In this document: piece after piece, positions 16,002 through 24,199 of the stretch
Position numbering within the stretch: position 1 is the first letter of the stretch
How the letters are laid out: the number at the start of each line of letters is the position of its first letter
Source of the DNA: Paeniglutamicibacter kerguelensis
GTDB taxonomy: Bacteria; Actinomycetota; Actinomycetes; Actinomycetales; Micrococcaceae
Length of the DNA: 64,000 nucleotides
Direction: 5' to 3'
Assembly (NCBI RefSeq): GCF_017876535.1
Contig: NZ_JAGIOF010000001.1
Span: 2,542,001-2,606,000 of the forward strand
Program-made: the position numbers and the translations under genes
The notes under the pieces: model-generated
Databases searched by the model: none
What the model saw: only the letters and a program-made list of their open reading frames with translations
What the model was told of the DNA's origin: nothing

Positions 16002-17323
16002 TTGCCCTGCGCACCCGTGCTCAAGGAGTTAAGCTGCGAGGCCATGTAATTCTGTTGGGAATTGAGCTTGCTCAACTGCACTTCAAGGGCGGAATAGGTG
16101 CGCTTTAGGGAGGCTTCGCGCGTAGCAAGTCGTCGGTCCCAATCCAGGACCTGGGCATCAAGCCGGGAAACCATGGATTCCTGCCCCTTGATGTGCATGG
16201 TGATTATCCCGTCGTATTTGTCCGACAGGTTCGCGGTGACTGTTGAAACGCGTGAGGCAACAGTTTGCATCACAGATTCGATGCGCGCCGGGTCCTCGGC
16301 CAGAACTTTTGCAAACTTTTCTGCGTTGAATTCCAGTTTGCCGTCTTTGGTGATCGAGATGCCGATCTCCGATGGCGACTTTCCATCGATTGGCATGACC
16401 ACTGCATCCATCACTTGCTTCTTGACGTCCCGCGCAGTGCTGTCGCCCGTGAAAATCATGCCGGATGTTGAACCGCCCACACCACTTGTGACTGCCGAGT
16501 TTAGGGCAATAAACTTGAAAAGATCATTGAGGGAATCAACCAAATCCGAAGCAGTCTTAGAGGTTGATTCTGTGTCGCGGGCCACCGAAATAGTGACAGG
16601 TTCCGTTGATGTCTTGGATACCGTGACGTCCACGCCCGGAAGCAAGGAAGTGAAGGTATTGGTGGCGGAACCAACTTTTTGCTCGGCGTCGGTGCCCGCC
16701 CAAAGAGTCAACGCGGCGTCCTCCGCCGTTCGAATCACTTTCAGATCCTCCGCGGTACTCCCATCGGCCTTGGTAATGGTGAAAGCGTTCTTGGCACCGG
16801 TATCCGTTGAGGAGAATTGCACACGGAATGTTCCGTCACCAGTTGCGACCTTGACAGCTTTGACGCCGGCATCGGACGCGTTGACGGCCTTGATTACATC
16901 ATCCAGCGAATTCGAATCGGCAACGATGTTGGTGGTTTTGGTTCCATCCGCGGACTTGATGGCAAACTTCGAGGCAGGCCATTCAGTTACGGCCTCCGAT
17001 ACGTGAATCTGGCTTTGGGCAAGCTTCGTTACAGTGACGTCCAGGGAACCGGGGTTGGCACCGGCTCCGGCGGTAGCCTTGACGCCATCGGAGCTGCTGG
17101 AGGTGGTGAAAAGCTGAAGGGACTCGGGCTTGGCCAGCTTCTTAGTAAGGTTGGCCAGATCGGCTACCTTGGTGTTCAGCGCTTGCAGGGCACTGACCAT
17201 AGTCTGGGTGGATTTGACCTTGTTCTTCAGGATGTTCTGCGGAATCGCTTCAACCTGCATCAGGGATTTGATCAGTTCAGTGGTGTTCAATCCACTGGCT
17301 AGTCCGTCGAGTGCCAGGCCCAT
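15998..17323 (-). CDS. fliD: Flagellar hook-associated protein 2 (filament cap) FliD
   Basis: FliD forms the cap at the filament tip and promotes flagellin folding. The 441-residue protein starts with the family pattern LDGLASGLNTTELIKSLMQV (about 4-23). A helical stretch to about residue 70 follows, and then the D2-D3 body. The C-terminal domain has IGISITKDGKLEFNAEKFAK and a coiled-coil end, LEVQLSKLNSQQNYMASQLN. GGAG lies 7 bases before the ATG. No FliA-type promoter is visible in the 200 bases ahead of it, so readthrough from flagellin or a weak own promoter is likely. Confidence 0.95.
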   Translation of the reverse strand: MGLALDGLASGLNTTELIKSLMQVEAIPQNILKNKVKSTQTMVSALQALNTKVADLANLTKKLAKPESLQLFTTSSSSDGVKATAGAGANPGSLDVTVTKLAQSQIHVSEAVTEWPASKFAIKSADGTKTTNIVADSNSLDDVIKAVNASDAGVKAVKVATGDGTFRVQFSSTDTGAKNAFTITKADGSTAEDLKVIRTAEDAALTLWAGTDAEQKVGSATNTFTSLLPGVDVTVSKTSTEPVTISVARDTESTSKTASDLVDSLNDLFKFIALNSAVTSGVGGSTSGMIFTGDSTARDVKKQVMDAVVMPIDGKSPSEIGISITKDGKLEFNAEKFAKVLAEDPARIESVMQTVASRVSTVTANLSDKYDGIITMHIKGQESMVSRLDAQVLDWDRRLATREASLKRTYSALEVQLSKLNSQQNYMASQLNSLSTGAQGK

Positions 17324-17465
17324 GCCGTCTCCGCTTCTTCAGTCTTATTTGTATACCGAGAATCTCCCGCGGCAAGCGCGCACAAAGTGCTGCGCGGATG
17401 CCACGGGAGATCCTTGGGTGATGCTTTGTGTTTCCTCAACCGTTGACTTACCTGTTGGCAGCTTG

Positions 17466-17488
17466 GGGGTATGCCAACTTGGCATCCC
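17466..17488. terminator. Hairpin downstream of flagellin, possible terminator
   Basis: An inverted repeat of GGG(T)ATGCCAA with TTGGCATCCC (one bulged base) lies about 40 bases past the flagellin stop and 140 bases before fliD. No T-run follows. It may cause partial termination or stabilise the abundant flagellin mRNA. Confidence 0.45.
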
Positions 17489-17526
17489 GGTTTAGAAAAC
17501 GATCATGCTAGTCCGAGCCAGAATTT

Positions 17527-18369
17527 CTAGCGGAGCAGCGAAAGGATGCCCTGGGTGGACTGGTTTGCCTGCGCGAGCATGGACGTACCGGCCTGGGACA
17601 GGATGTTCTTGGCGGTGAACTTGACCATTTCGCCGGCCATGTCAACGTCGCGGATGCGGGACTCTGCAGCAGAGAGATTTTCGCGGGAGACGTTCAGCGA
17701 GTTGATTGCCGATTCGAAGCGGTTCTGCGAAGCACCCAATCCTGAACGAGCAGTGGAGACGGTCTTGATGTGACCGTCGAGTGCAGTAATCGTGGCCAGC
17801 GCTGCGGTCTTGTCTGCGAAACCGGCCGCGGAAAGGGTAGTAACCGCGGTGCCAATGAGGCTAACGTCAGTCATCTTGACATCGATCTGATCCGCGGTAG
17901 CAGATCCGCCGGCACCAACCTGGAAAGTCATATCCGTTGCAGCGGCAGCGGTGTCGAGCAGCTTAATGCCGTTGAAGTTGGTGGACTCACTGATGCGCGT
18001 GAGTTCCTTGCCCAGGGCCTCAACTTCGGTCTTGATAGCACCACGTGAATCGGCGTTGTTCGAATCGTTGCCGGACTGGACGGCCAAGTCACGAACGCGC
18101 TGCAGGATCGAGTGAACCTCGGTCAAGGCGCCTTCAGCGGTCTGGATGACCGAGATACCGTCCTGGGCGTTGCGTGCTGCAACAGCCGAGCCGTTGACCT
18201 GCGAACGCAGGCCCTCGGAGATGGACAAGCCGGCAGCGTCGTCAGCTGCACGGTTGATGCGCAGGCCGCTGGAGAGCTTTTCGAGCGACTTGGAAAGGTC
18301 GTTCTGCGTGTTGGACAGGTTTCGGTGCGAGTTGAGCGCCGAAATGTTGGTGTTGATTTGCATACCCAT
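17527..18369 (-). CDS. fliC: Flagellin
   Basis: The gene encodes the filament subunit. The ATG at 18369 has GGAGG 8 bases upstream and gives 280 residues. The D0/D1 ends are classical: MGMQINTNISALNSHRNLSN, LSSGLRINRAADDAAGLSIS, then at the C-terminus SRIRDVDMAGEMVKFTAKNI and SMLAQANQSTQGILSLLR. The middle (about 150-205) is a short Ala/Thr/Gly-rich loop, so surface domains D2/D3 are essentially missing and the filament should be thin. A longer frame starting 14 codons upstream is not needed. A FliA-type promoter lies about 60 bases ahead. Confidence 0.97.
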   Translation of the reverse strand: MGMQINTNISALNSHRNLSNTQNDLSKSLEKLSSGLRINRAADDAAGLSISEGLRSQVNGSAVAARNAQDGISVIQTAEGALTEVHSILQRVRDLAVQSGNDSNNADSRGAIKTEVEALGKELTRISESTNFNGIKLLDTAAAATDMTFQVGAGGSATADQIDVKMTDVSLIGTAVTTLSAAGFADKTAALATITALDGHIKTVSTARSGLGASQNRFESAINSLNVSRENLSAAESRIRDVDMAGEMVKFTAKNILSQAGTSMLAQANQSTQGILSLLR

Positions 18370-18431
18370 GGTGAATTCCTCCGTGAGACGGGTGTCTGGT
18401 ACGAGGTCCATCCATGGACCTCAATCACCGA

Positions 18432-18458
18432 CTATCGGCAGTCATCAACATGGGGTTA
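18432..18458 (-). promoter_or_regulatory. FliA (sigma-28)-type promoter of flagellin
   Basis: On the minus strand the site reads TAAC, 15 bases, GCCGATAG. It fits the FliA consensus in both boxes and spacing and places the transcript start about 55 bases before the flagellin ATG. This is the expected late-class promoter for flagellin and serves as a reference for the two matching sites at 15228 and 19442. Confidence 0.85.
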
Positions 18459-18488
18459 GCGGTTCCCGGAAAATTATTGGAAAGGAAC

Positions 18489-19307
18489 CTAAACCGCAGG
18501 CACCAATGACTCGGTGCCGTATGCCATACGGGCGATTCCTCCCGTGGCCCGGTCTTGAAACTCATGCAGGTAGGCGTCTCGGCGCTGCGCTGCAGCACGG
18601 GTCAAGGCCGCTGAAGGTACCGGCGAAACCTCGGGCATGTAGTTTTTTTGCAAGCCCTCTTGCAGCAGCTTCACCGCAGAGGTTCGACGCTGCGACACCG
18701 CCGAATGTGTGATTCCCATTTCGGCTGCCAGTTCCTTGACGGTGGACCCCTGGAAGTAAATGCGCTCAATCACCATGCGCAAATTCTCCGGCAGCGCGGC
18801 CACCGCCTCGCGCACTACCAGAACGCTTTCGACTTCAAGAACGGATTCTTCAGGTGTGAGGTTGTTCGAACTTAGGTAATCGTTCATCGCATCGTCGATG
18901 CCGACAACCGTGCGTGCAGAATCAGTAAGCGCGGCAATTGTCGATTCCTGGTCCTTGCCCATGGCCTCGGAGAGCTCGGCGACCGTGGGAGTCCTGCCCA
19001 TGGCCGCGGTCAAGGTTGCTTGGATCGTGCGGGTTTCGGTGATGCGCTTCCGTGCACCTCGTGTGGCCCAATCGTTGGAGCGCATGTCATCGGCGAAGGC
19101 GCCGACGATGCGTCGACGGGCATATGCGCCGAATGGAACGCCAATCTTTGGATCGAATGCCTCGGCGGCCGTGATGAGAGCAATAGCACCGACCGAAGCA
19201 AGATCTTCACGGGAAAGGTGCGTTGCTTTCGCACACATTTCCGCCGCGAGATAGCCAACAAGTGGCAAATTCTCTACAACCAATTGGTTGCGTGCTTCTA
19301 GATCCAC
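18489..19307 (-). CDS. fliA: RNA polymerase sigma factor FliA (sigma-28 family)
   Basis: This is a flagellar sigma factor of the FliA/WhiG/SigD group. Region 2 is at about 8-80 (NLPLVGYLAAEM, SREDLASVGAIALITAAEAF, FGAYARRRIVGAF), region 3 at about 85-135, and region 4 at about 165-215 with the helix-turn-helix STVKELAAEMGITHSAVSQR. At 272 residues it has a tail of about 50 residues beyond region 4 that FliA proteins usually lack. The GTG start has AAGGA 8 bases upstream. It is divergent from flgN. Three promoters of its expected type are in this window. No flgM anti-sigma gene is seen. Confidence 0.93.
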   Translation of the reverse strand: MDLEARNQLVVENLPLVGYLAAEMCAKATHLSREDLASVGAIALITAAEAFDPKIGVPFGAYARRRIVGAFADDMRSNDWATRGARKRITETRTIQATLTAAMGRTPTVAELSEAMGKDQESTIAALTDSARTVVGIDDAMNDYLSSNNLTPEESVLEVESVLVVREAVAALPENLRMVIERIYFQGSTVKELAAEMGITHSAVSQRRTSAVKLLQEGLQKNYMPEVSPVPSAALTRAAAQRRDAYLHEFQDRATGGIARMAYGTESLVPAV

Positions 19308-19441
19308 TGGGGCGTTCCTTACCGCATAGAGAGAGTCCCAGGCCGGTGCGTATTGTCACTGGCCAAACGGCAATTTCTCCCCAAAGAACCTCGCCACATG
19401 AGATATTAGCGGCAAATTCAACTTTGTGGGGTTATTTTGGC

Positions 19442-19468
19442 TAACGCGTGTCGTTATGAAGCCGATAG
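19442..19468 (+). promoter_or_regulatory. FliA (sigma-28)-type promoter of flgN-flgK-flgL-fliW
   Basis: The plus strand reads TAAC, 15 bases, GCCGATAG, identical in both boxes and spacing to the flagellin promoter. Transcription would start near 19475, about 50 bases before flgN. The region between it and fliA (19308-19441) should also contain the fliA promoter; the only hint there is a GCCGCTAA on the minus strand with poor -35 spacing. Confidence 0.82.
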
Positions 19469-19525
19469 ATTGAACCAACTGGGGAAATTTTGGGGGATAC
19501 CTAGAGCTTTGGGAGGAAAACATCC

Positions 19526-20011
19526 ATGGGAACCAATGAGCTTTCGGTGCTGTTATGGAAAGAACGCGAATTACTCGAACTGCTTCAATTCAAATTGGAA
19601 GAGCAGCATTTGCTACTCGTGGCAGGAAAATCGCGTTGGATTGACCTGGCAACCCGAGAAATTGAAAGTGTTCTGGAAAAAGTCCACACAGCGGGCTTGG
19701 TGCGCGCACTGGAGGCTTCAGGCGTTGCAGCCGATTGGGGACTTGCCGACGATTCCTCGCTGGCAGAGATAATCGGATCGGCACCCGATGGCCCGTGGAA
19801 GGAAATCTTCGCTGCCCACCTTGGTGCATTGCGGTCAACAAGCACCGAAATAGCCAGCCTCCGCGACGCAAACGAGCAGTACCTGCGCGCAGCATTCCGA
19901 TCAACCCAAGAGACACTTGCCACTTTGGGTGAAGACTCTTCGCTTTATGGGCCCAAGGGCTCATCCCCGGCGCAACACGTCGGGGCACACATCATCGACA
20001 CAAACCTCTAA
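19526..20011 (+). CDS. flgN: FlgN-like flagellar chaperone
   Basis: FlgN is the export chaperone for the hook-filament junction proteins FlgK and FlgL. The 161-residue protein is mostly helical and acidic. LSVLLWKERELLELLQFKLE (about 6-25) followed by EQHLLLVAGKSRWIDLATRE matches the FlgN/YvyG pattern. The position directly ahead of flgK supports the call, which is otherwise based on a weakly conserved family. GGAGG precedes the ATG by about 9 bases. The last 25 residues look disordered. Confidence 0.83.
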   Translation: MGTNELSVLLWKERELLELLQFKLEEQHLLLVAGKSRWIDLATREIESVLEKVHTAGLVRALEASGVAADWGLADDSSLAEIIGSAPDGPWKEIFAAHLGALRSTSTEIASLRDANEQYLRAAFRSTQETLATLGEDSSLYGPKGSSPAQHVGAHIIDTNL

Positions 20012-20020
20012 GGAGTCCCC

Positions 20021-21460
20021 GTGAGCACGTTCAGTGGCCTGAATACTGCTATGACAGGCCTGAATGCGGCACGCTTGGCAATGGAAACGGCCGGCAACAA
20101 CTTGGCCAATGTGGGCACCAAGGGGTACACCCGCCAGCGCGCCGACTTTGTTTCCGTCGGTTCCGTTGCACAGACGGGGCTTCTGACTTCTCGCAATGGC
20201 GTGGGACAAGGCGTAGCCCTCACGGGCATTGCACGGCTTTCCGATGCCCACCTCGAAGCCCGCGTCCGCGGGACCTTGGCCTTTGCCTCGCAGGCCGATG
20301 TGCGCGCCGAGGGTCTTTCCAACCTTGAGGGAGTCCTCCGCGAGCCAGGCGAAAACGGCCTTTCCGCCTTGCTCAATGAGTTTTGGGCTGGATGGGAAGA
20401 CGTTGCCACCCAGCCGGGGGCGACCTCCCCCGCGGCCGTCCTGCTGGAACGGGCAAAGGCCGTGGTAGACCGGATCTCCCTCTCGCACACGGAGATATCC
20501 ACCCAGTGGAATGCCCAAAGGCAAGGCCTCGACACGATGGCCAACGAAATCAACACCGCTGCCACCGCCATCGCGGAACTGAACGGCCAGATTCGTTCGT
20601 CGGTTGCCGCTGGCGGCGCTCCCAACGCCCTTCTAGATCAGCGCGCGCTGCTCAGCGACCGCATTGCAGAACTATCCGGGGCCACCGTTCGCGAGTCGCC
20701 TGACGGAACCATTGACGTGTTGATTGGTGGAAACGCCTTGGTCAGCGGCACCACGGTTCGCCCCGTCGAGGTCGCCGGAGGACAGTCAATGGATACCGAC
20801 CCCGCAGCTACCTTGCGGTGGGCCCACCGTCCAGGTGATTCGATAGGTCTTGAATCTGGCCGAATAGCGGGAGCGCTCTCGCTTATTGCACCGTCCAACA
20901 CAACCGGCACCGGCGGCGCACTTGCGGAATCGGCCAAGTCGTTGAACTCCATCGCAGTGGAACTTGCAACACGCGTCAATGACGCCCAGGCCAAGGGCGT
21001 GACGGTTGACGGGGTTCAGGGCAAAGACTTCTTTAGTTTCGACCCGGCCAATGCCGCCTTGTCGCTGAAGGTGCTCGCCAGCGGCGCCAAGGACCTGGCC
21101 ACGGGCAAGGCCCCGACCCCGCCCGCAGTATGGGATCCGGCCAATGCCTTGGACGGGTCCAACGCGTCAGCCATGTCCCAGTTGGGCAAAGTCAAGGACG
21201 GCCCCGACGCCCTGTGGGCAAATATGGTGATCAAGATCGGTGTAGCAACCAAGTCGGAAGCGCAGCAGGCCGTCTCCACCGCGGTTGCGGCATCCAGCGC
21301 CCAAGCCGCCCAGCTCTCGGTATCCGCGGTTTCCCTCGATGAGGAAAACGTCGCACTGCTGGCCCACCAACATGCTTTCCAGGGCGCCGCACGTGTGATG
21401 ACGGCCGTCGATGAAATGCTCGACACCCTTATCAACCGCACCGGGCTCGTTGGACGATAG
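20021..21460 (+). CDS. flgK: Flagellar hook-associated protein 1 FlgK
   Basis: FlgK is the first hook-filament junction protein. The 479-residue product has the axial-protein N-terminus TFSGLNTAMTGLNAARLAME followed by TAGNNLANVGTKGYTRQRAD, the family stretch ENGLSALLNEFWAGWEDVAT, and the C-terminal SLDEENVALLAHQHAFQGAA with VMTAVDEMLDTLINRTG. The GTG start has AAGGAG 5 bases upstream. It lies between flgN and flgL in one transcript. Length is within the usual 450-550. Confidence 0.96.
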   Translation: MSTFSGLNTAMTGLNAARLAMETAGNNLANVGTKGYTRQRADFVSVGSVAQTGLLTSRNGVGQGVALTGIARLSDAHLEARVRGTLAFASQADVRAEGLSNLEGVLREPGENGLSALLNEFWAGWEDVATQPGATSPAAVLLERAKAVVDRISLSHTEISTQWNAQRQGLDTMANEINTAATAIAELNGQIRSSVAAGGAPNALLDQRALLSDRIAELSGATVRESPDGTIDVLIGGNALVSGTTVRPVEVAGGQSMDTDPAATLRWAHRPGDSIGLESGRIAGALSLIAPSNTTGTGGALAESAKSLNSIAVELATRVNDAQAKGVTVDGVQGKDFFSFDPANAALSLKVLASGAKDLATGKAPTPPAVWDPANALDGSNASAMSQLGKVKDGPDALWANMVIKIGVATKSEAQQAVSTAVAASSAQAAQLSVSAVSLDEENVALLAHQHAFQGAARVMTAVDEMLDTLINRTGLVGR

Positions 21461-21472
21461 GCAACAAGGATC

Positions 21473-22354
21473 ATGATGAGAATTACCACCGCATCGCTAA
21501 GCGCTACGACGGACCGCAATCTTCAGGTTGCCATGAACCGCCTGGCCACTGTGCAAAACAAGGCTGGGACCCAAAAGGAAATCGGGCGTCCCAGCGACGA
21601 TCCCAGCGGCACGGCCAGCACCATGGCAATCCGCGCCCAACAGCGCCAAAATGACCAGCTCACGCGCAACGTACAGGACGCCAACGGTTGGCTGTCCACC
21701 GCCGACAAGGCCTTGGGGACGACCACGGACTTGCTCCAGCAGCTGCGTGACGCCACCGTGAAGGGTGCCAACGATGGCGCACTTTCGCCGGATGCCAAGG
21801 CAGCCATTGTTCAGGAGCTCAAACAACTGCATGATTCGCTGATAAGCGTTGCGAACACCCAGTTCATGGGGCGCCACATTTTTGCCGGCAATTCCGTTGA
21901 TTCCAATGCAGTAGACGTAGCTGCCGGCTACAACTTTACTGGGGCCGGCAGCGTTGACCGACGCATCGGACCGAACTCCAGCGTCCGCGTCGATGTAGAT
22001 GGGGCCGACGTATTTGGTGAGGGGAACACCAGCGTTTTTGAGTTAGTGAACAACATAATTACCGAGCTGATCGATGGTACAAACATCGGCAGCCGAATTG
22101 GGGATGTGGATAAAATCATGCAGAAAGCACTTGGGGTGCATTCAACGATCGGTGCCAGCCATGCGGCCGTGCTCGCGGCGGACGAATCGCTGTTGACCGA
22201 CGCCGTGTCGCTGGAAGGGCAGCGAAGCCTCCTTGAGGACATCGATTTGGGGTCGATTGCTCTTCAACTCAAAACACAGGAACTTGCCTACCAGGCAGCG
22301 CTTTCCGCAGCGGCACGCACGCTGCAGCCGTCGTTGATGGATTTCCTGCGATGA
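21473..22354 (+). CDS. flgL: Flagellar hook-associated protein 3 FlgL
   Basis: FlgL is the second junction protein, similar to flagellin at both ends. The 293-residue protein begins MRITTASLSATTDRNLQVAM, has the family motif GRPSDDPSGTASTMAIRAQQ at about 38-57 and QFMGRHIFAGNSVDS at about 126-140, and ends with ALQLKTQELAYQAALSAAAR and a final LQPSLMDFLR. AAGGA is just ahead of the ATG. Its stop overlaps the fliW start as ATGA. Confidence 0.95.
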   Translation: MMRITTASLSATTDRNLQVAMNRLATVQNKAGTQKEIGRPSDDPSGTASTMAIRAQQRQNDQLTRNVQDANGWLSTADKALGTTTDLLQQLRDATVKGANDGALSPDAKAAIVQELKQLHDSLISVANTQFMGRHIFAGNSVDSNAVDVAAGYNFTGAGSVDRRIGPNSSVRVDVDGADVFGEGNTSVFELVNNIITELIDGTNIGSRIGDVDKIMQKALGVHSTIGASHAAVLAADESLLTDAVSLEGQRSLLEDIDLGSIALQLKTQELAYQAALSAAARTLQPSLMDFLR

Positions 22355-22725
22355 GCCGCGCGCTGATCCCCGTTGCCCCGCTTCCGGGCTTTCCGACGGC
22401 AACAACTCTGTCCCTGGAAGCGGTGGAGGGAGCCATCGGGCTCTATTCCCTAGTTTCCACACAGGCACCAGAACTCCGATTTTTTGTGCTGGATGCCGCA
22501 ATCCACCTTGCCGATTACAACCCGGTGTTCACCAACGAGCAGATAGCCTTGGTAGGCGATCCTGCACCCGGGGACAACAGCGTCCTAGTCATCGTCAACA
22601 CCACCGGCAACCAGCCGACGGTGAACCTGCTGGCCCCGCTGTTGGTCAACGCCGGCACCGGCTACTGCGCCCAGGTGATTCTCGAAGGCCAGGAATGGCC
22701 GCTGAGGCACGTGCTGCCCAATTAG
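22351..22725 (+). CDS. fliW: Flagellar assembly factor FliW-like
   Basis: FliW binds flagellin and, in Bacillus and Campylobacter, also sequesters the translational repressor CsrA. The 124-residue protein shows the beta-rich FliW pattern: GFPTATTLSLEAVEGAIGLY, RFFVLDAAIHLADYNPVFTN, VLVIVNTTGNQPTVNLLAPL and VNAGTGYCAQVILEGQEWPL. It follows flgL as in Bacillus, but csrA does not follow here; a terminator hairpin is next. The sequence is diverged at the N-terminus, so confidence is moderate to high. Confidence 0.85.
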   Translation: MSRALIPVAPLPGFPTATTLSLEAVEGAIGLYSLVSTQAPELRFFVLDAAIHLADYNPVFTNEQIALVGDPAPGDNSVLVIVNTTGNQPTVNLLAPLLVNAGTGYCAQVILEGQEWPLRHVLPN

Positions 22726-22752
22726 CCGGACCCGGGGCTTCCGGGCGTGTGG

Positions 22753-22778
22753 GGGCGGCTCGTCATGCGAGGCCGCCC
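22753..22778 (+). terminator. Terminator after fliW
   Basis: GGGCGGC-TCG, a 5-base loop region and CGAG-GCCGCCC form a GC-rich stem about 28 bases after the fliW stop. There is no long T-run, as is common in high-GC genomes. It closes the flgN-fliW transcript. Confidence 0.65.
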
Positions 22779-22822
22779 TCCGCTATTGGGGGCTCACGCC
22801 GCGGCTTGGCCGCCTAAACAGC

Positions 22823-22828
22823 TAGGCT
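22823..22828 (+). promoter_or_regulatory. Candidate -10 for a leaderless methyltransferase mRNA
   Basis: TAGGCT lies 7 bases ahead of the ATG at 22836, the spacing expected if transcription begins at the start codon. No ribosome site precedes that ATG. No convincing -35 is seen. Confidence 0.4.
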
Positions 22829-22835
22829 TATGCCC

Positions 22836-24089
22836 ATGTCTTCCAACAGTTCCGATGTACCTAGTTCCCAGCTTGCACTCCTGTTGACGTCCGCAGGATG
22901 GGAGCTGTTGAATTCCGTCGACCCGTCATCGGCCGGCACCAACGAAGCTGCTTTTCAATTGAACCTGAGCCTTCGCAAAGCCGGTCACCCGGCCGAGTTG
23001 GCCACTGCGGTGGTCCAGCAGAGCCAGCTGCGTTTCAAGGCGCGGACGAAATTCGGGCCGTTTGCCGACAGCATGGTCTTCACGCAGGCAGGCCTGGAAC
23101 AGGCCACGCGGCTGAACATTGCCGGCCTGCATGCCCAGCGCTACACGCGCGCCGGCATCAAGAAGGTTGCAGACCTCGGTTGCGGCATTGGCGCCGATTC
23201 GTTGGCCTTGGCCAGTGCGGAAATCGATGTGACCGCGGTCGAACTGGATGAAACCACTGCCGCCGCAACAACCCTGAACCTCATGCCATGGACGAACGCC
23301 CGGGTCGTGAATGCGGATGCGACGTCATTCGACCTGACCGGTTTCGACGGCGTGTGGCTGGATCCCGCGCGCCGCACCACCGACACCTCGGGCACATCAC
23401 GGATCTTTGATCCCGAGGCGTTCAGCCCTCCACTGTCGTTCGTCGAGAACCTGGCCGACCGGGGGCTGGCCGTTGGCGTCAAGATGGGTCCGGGCCTGCC
23501 CCACGACGCCATTCCAGCCAATTGCGAAGTCCAGTGGGTTTCTGTCAACGGGGATGTCACGGAAGCGGCACTGTGGTTCGGCAAGCTAGCGCGCCCGGGC
23601 ATCCGCCGGGCCGCCCTCGTGATCAGCGAGCACGGGGCCACCGAAATCACCAGCTCCCTGGATTTCGATCCGGACGCCGCGCTCCGCGGCGACGTGCCGG
23701 TCGGTCCCATCTCCGAGTACCTCTACGAGCCGGACGGCGCTGTCATACGCGCGGGCCTCATCGATGAACTGCTCAAGATCACCGGCGGGCACCTTCTCGA
23801 CCCGCATATCGCCTACTTTGGAACCGATGCCTTTGTCCAGACGCCGCTGGCCAAGGCATACAAGGTGGTGGAAGTCCGGCCTTACCACGTCAAGAACCTG
23901 CGGGCATGGGTCAAGGCGGAAAAGATCGGCGTTCTGGACATCAAGAAACGCGGCATGGACGTCACCCCGGAAGAGCTGCGCAAGGTGCTTCTGGCCGGCT
24001 CCGGAAAGAGCTCCAAGAAGAAGGCCACCTTGGTGCTCACCCGCATCGGCGACCAGCGTGTTGCAATCCAGGTGGAACCCGTGGCCTAG
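22836..24089 (+). CDS. Class I SAM-dependent methyltransferase with THUMP-like domain
   Basis: This 417-residue protein has a Rossmann methyltransferase core with the SAM-binding motif KVADLGCGIGADSLALA (about 110-126), an acidic VTAVELDETT after beta-2, and a WLDPARRT motif (about 172-179), like the D-P-P motif of RNA/DNA amino-methylases. The C-terminal third has the DUF-type THUMP-like segment with YKVVEVRPYHVKNLRAWVKA and LDIKKRGMDVTPEELRKVLL. Proteins of this class are widespread in actinobacteria; the RNA target is unknown to me. It is monocistronic. An ATG two codons upstream is possible but sits only one base from the -10. Confidence 0.85.
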   Translation: MSSNSSDVPSSQLALLLTSAGWELLNSVDPSSAGTNEAAFQLNLSLRKAGHPAELATAVVQQSQLRFKARTKFGPFADSMVFTQAGLEQATRLNIAGLHAQRYTRAGIKKVADLGCGIGADSLALASAEIDVTAVELDETTAAATTLNLMPWTNARVVNADATSFDLTGFDGVWLDPARRTTDTSGTSRIFDPEAFSPPLSFVENLADRGLAVGVKMGPGLPHDAIPANCEVQWVSVNGDVTEAALWFGKLARPGIRRAALVISEHGATEITSSLDFDPDAALRGDVPVGPISEYLYEPDGAVIRAGLIDELLKITGGHLLDPHIAYFGTDAFVQTPLAKAYKVVEVRPYHVKNLRAWVKAEKIGVLDIKKRGMDVTPEELRKVLLAGSGKSSKKKATLVLTRIGDQRVAIQVEPVA

Positions 24090-24199
24090 GCCCGTCCAAC
24101 AGGTGGTTTCATTCATGTCATCCACCACGCCAACTAACTCGATAGAATTGAACGTGCATTAAATTTGGGGTGGTTCACCGCAAAATATTTGGAGGCTAG

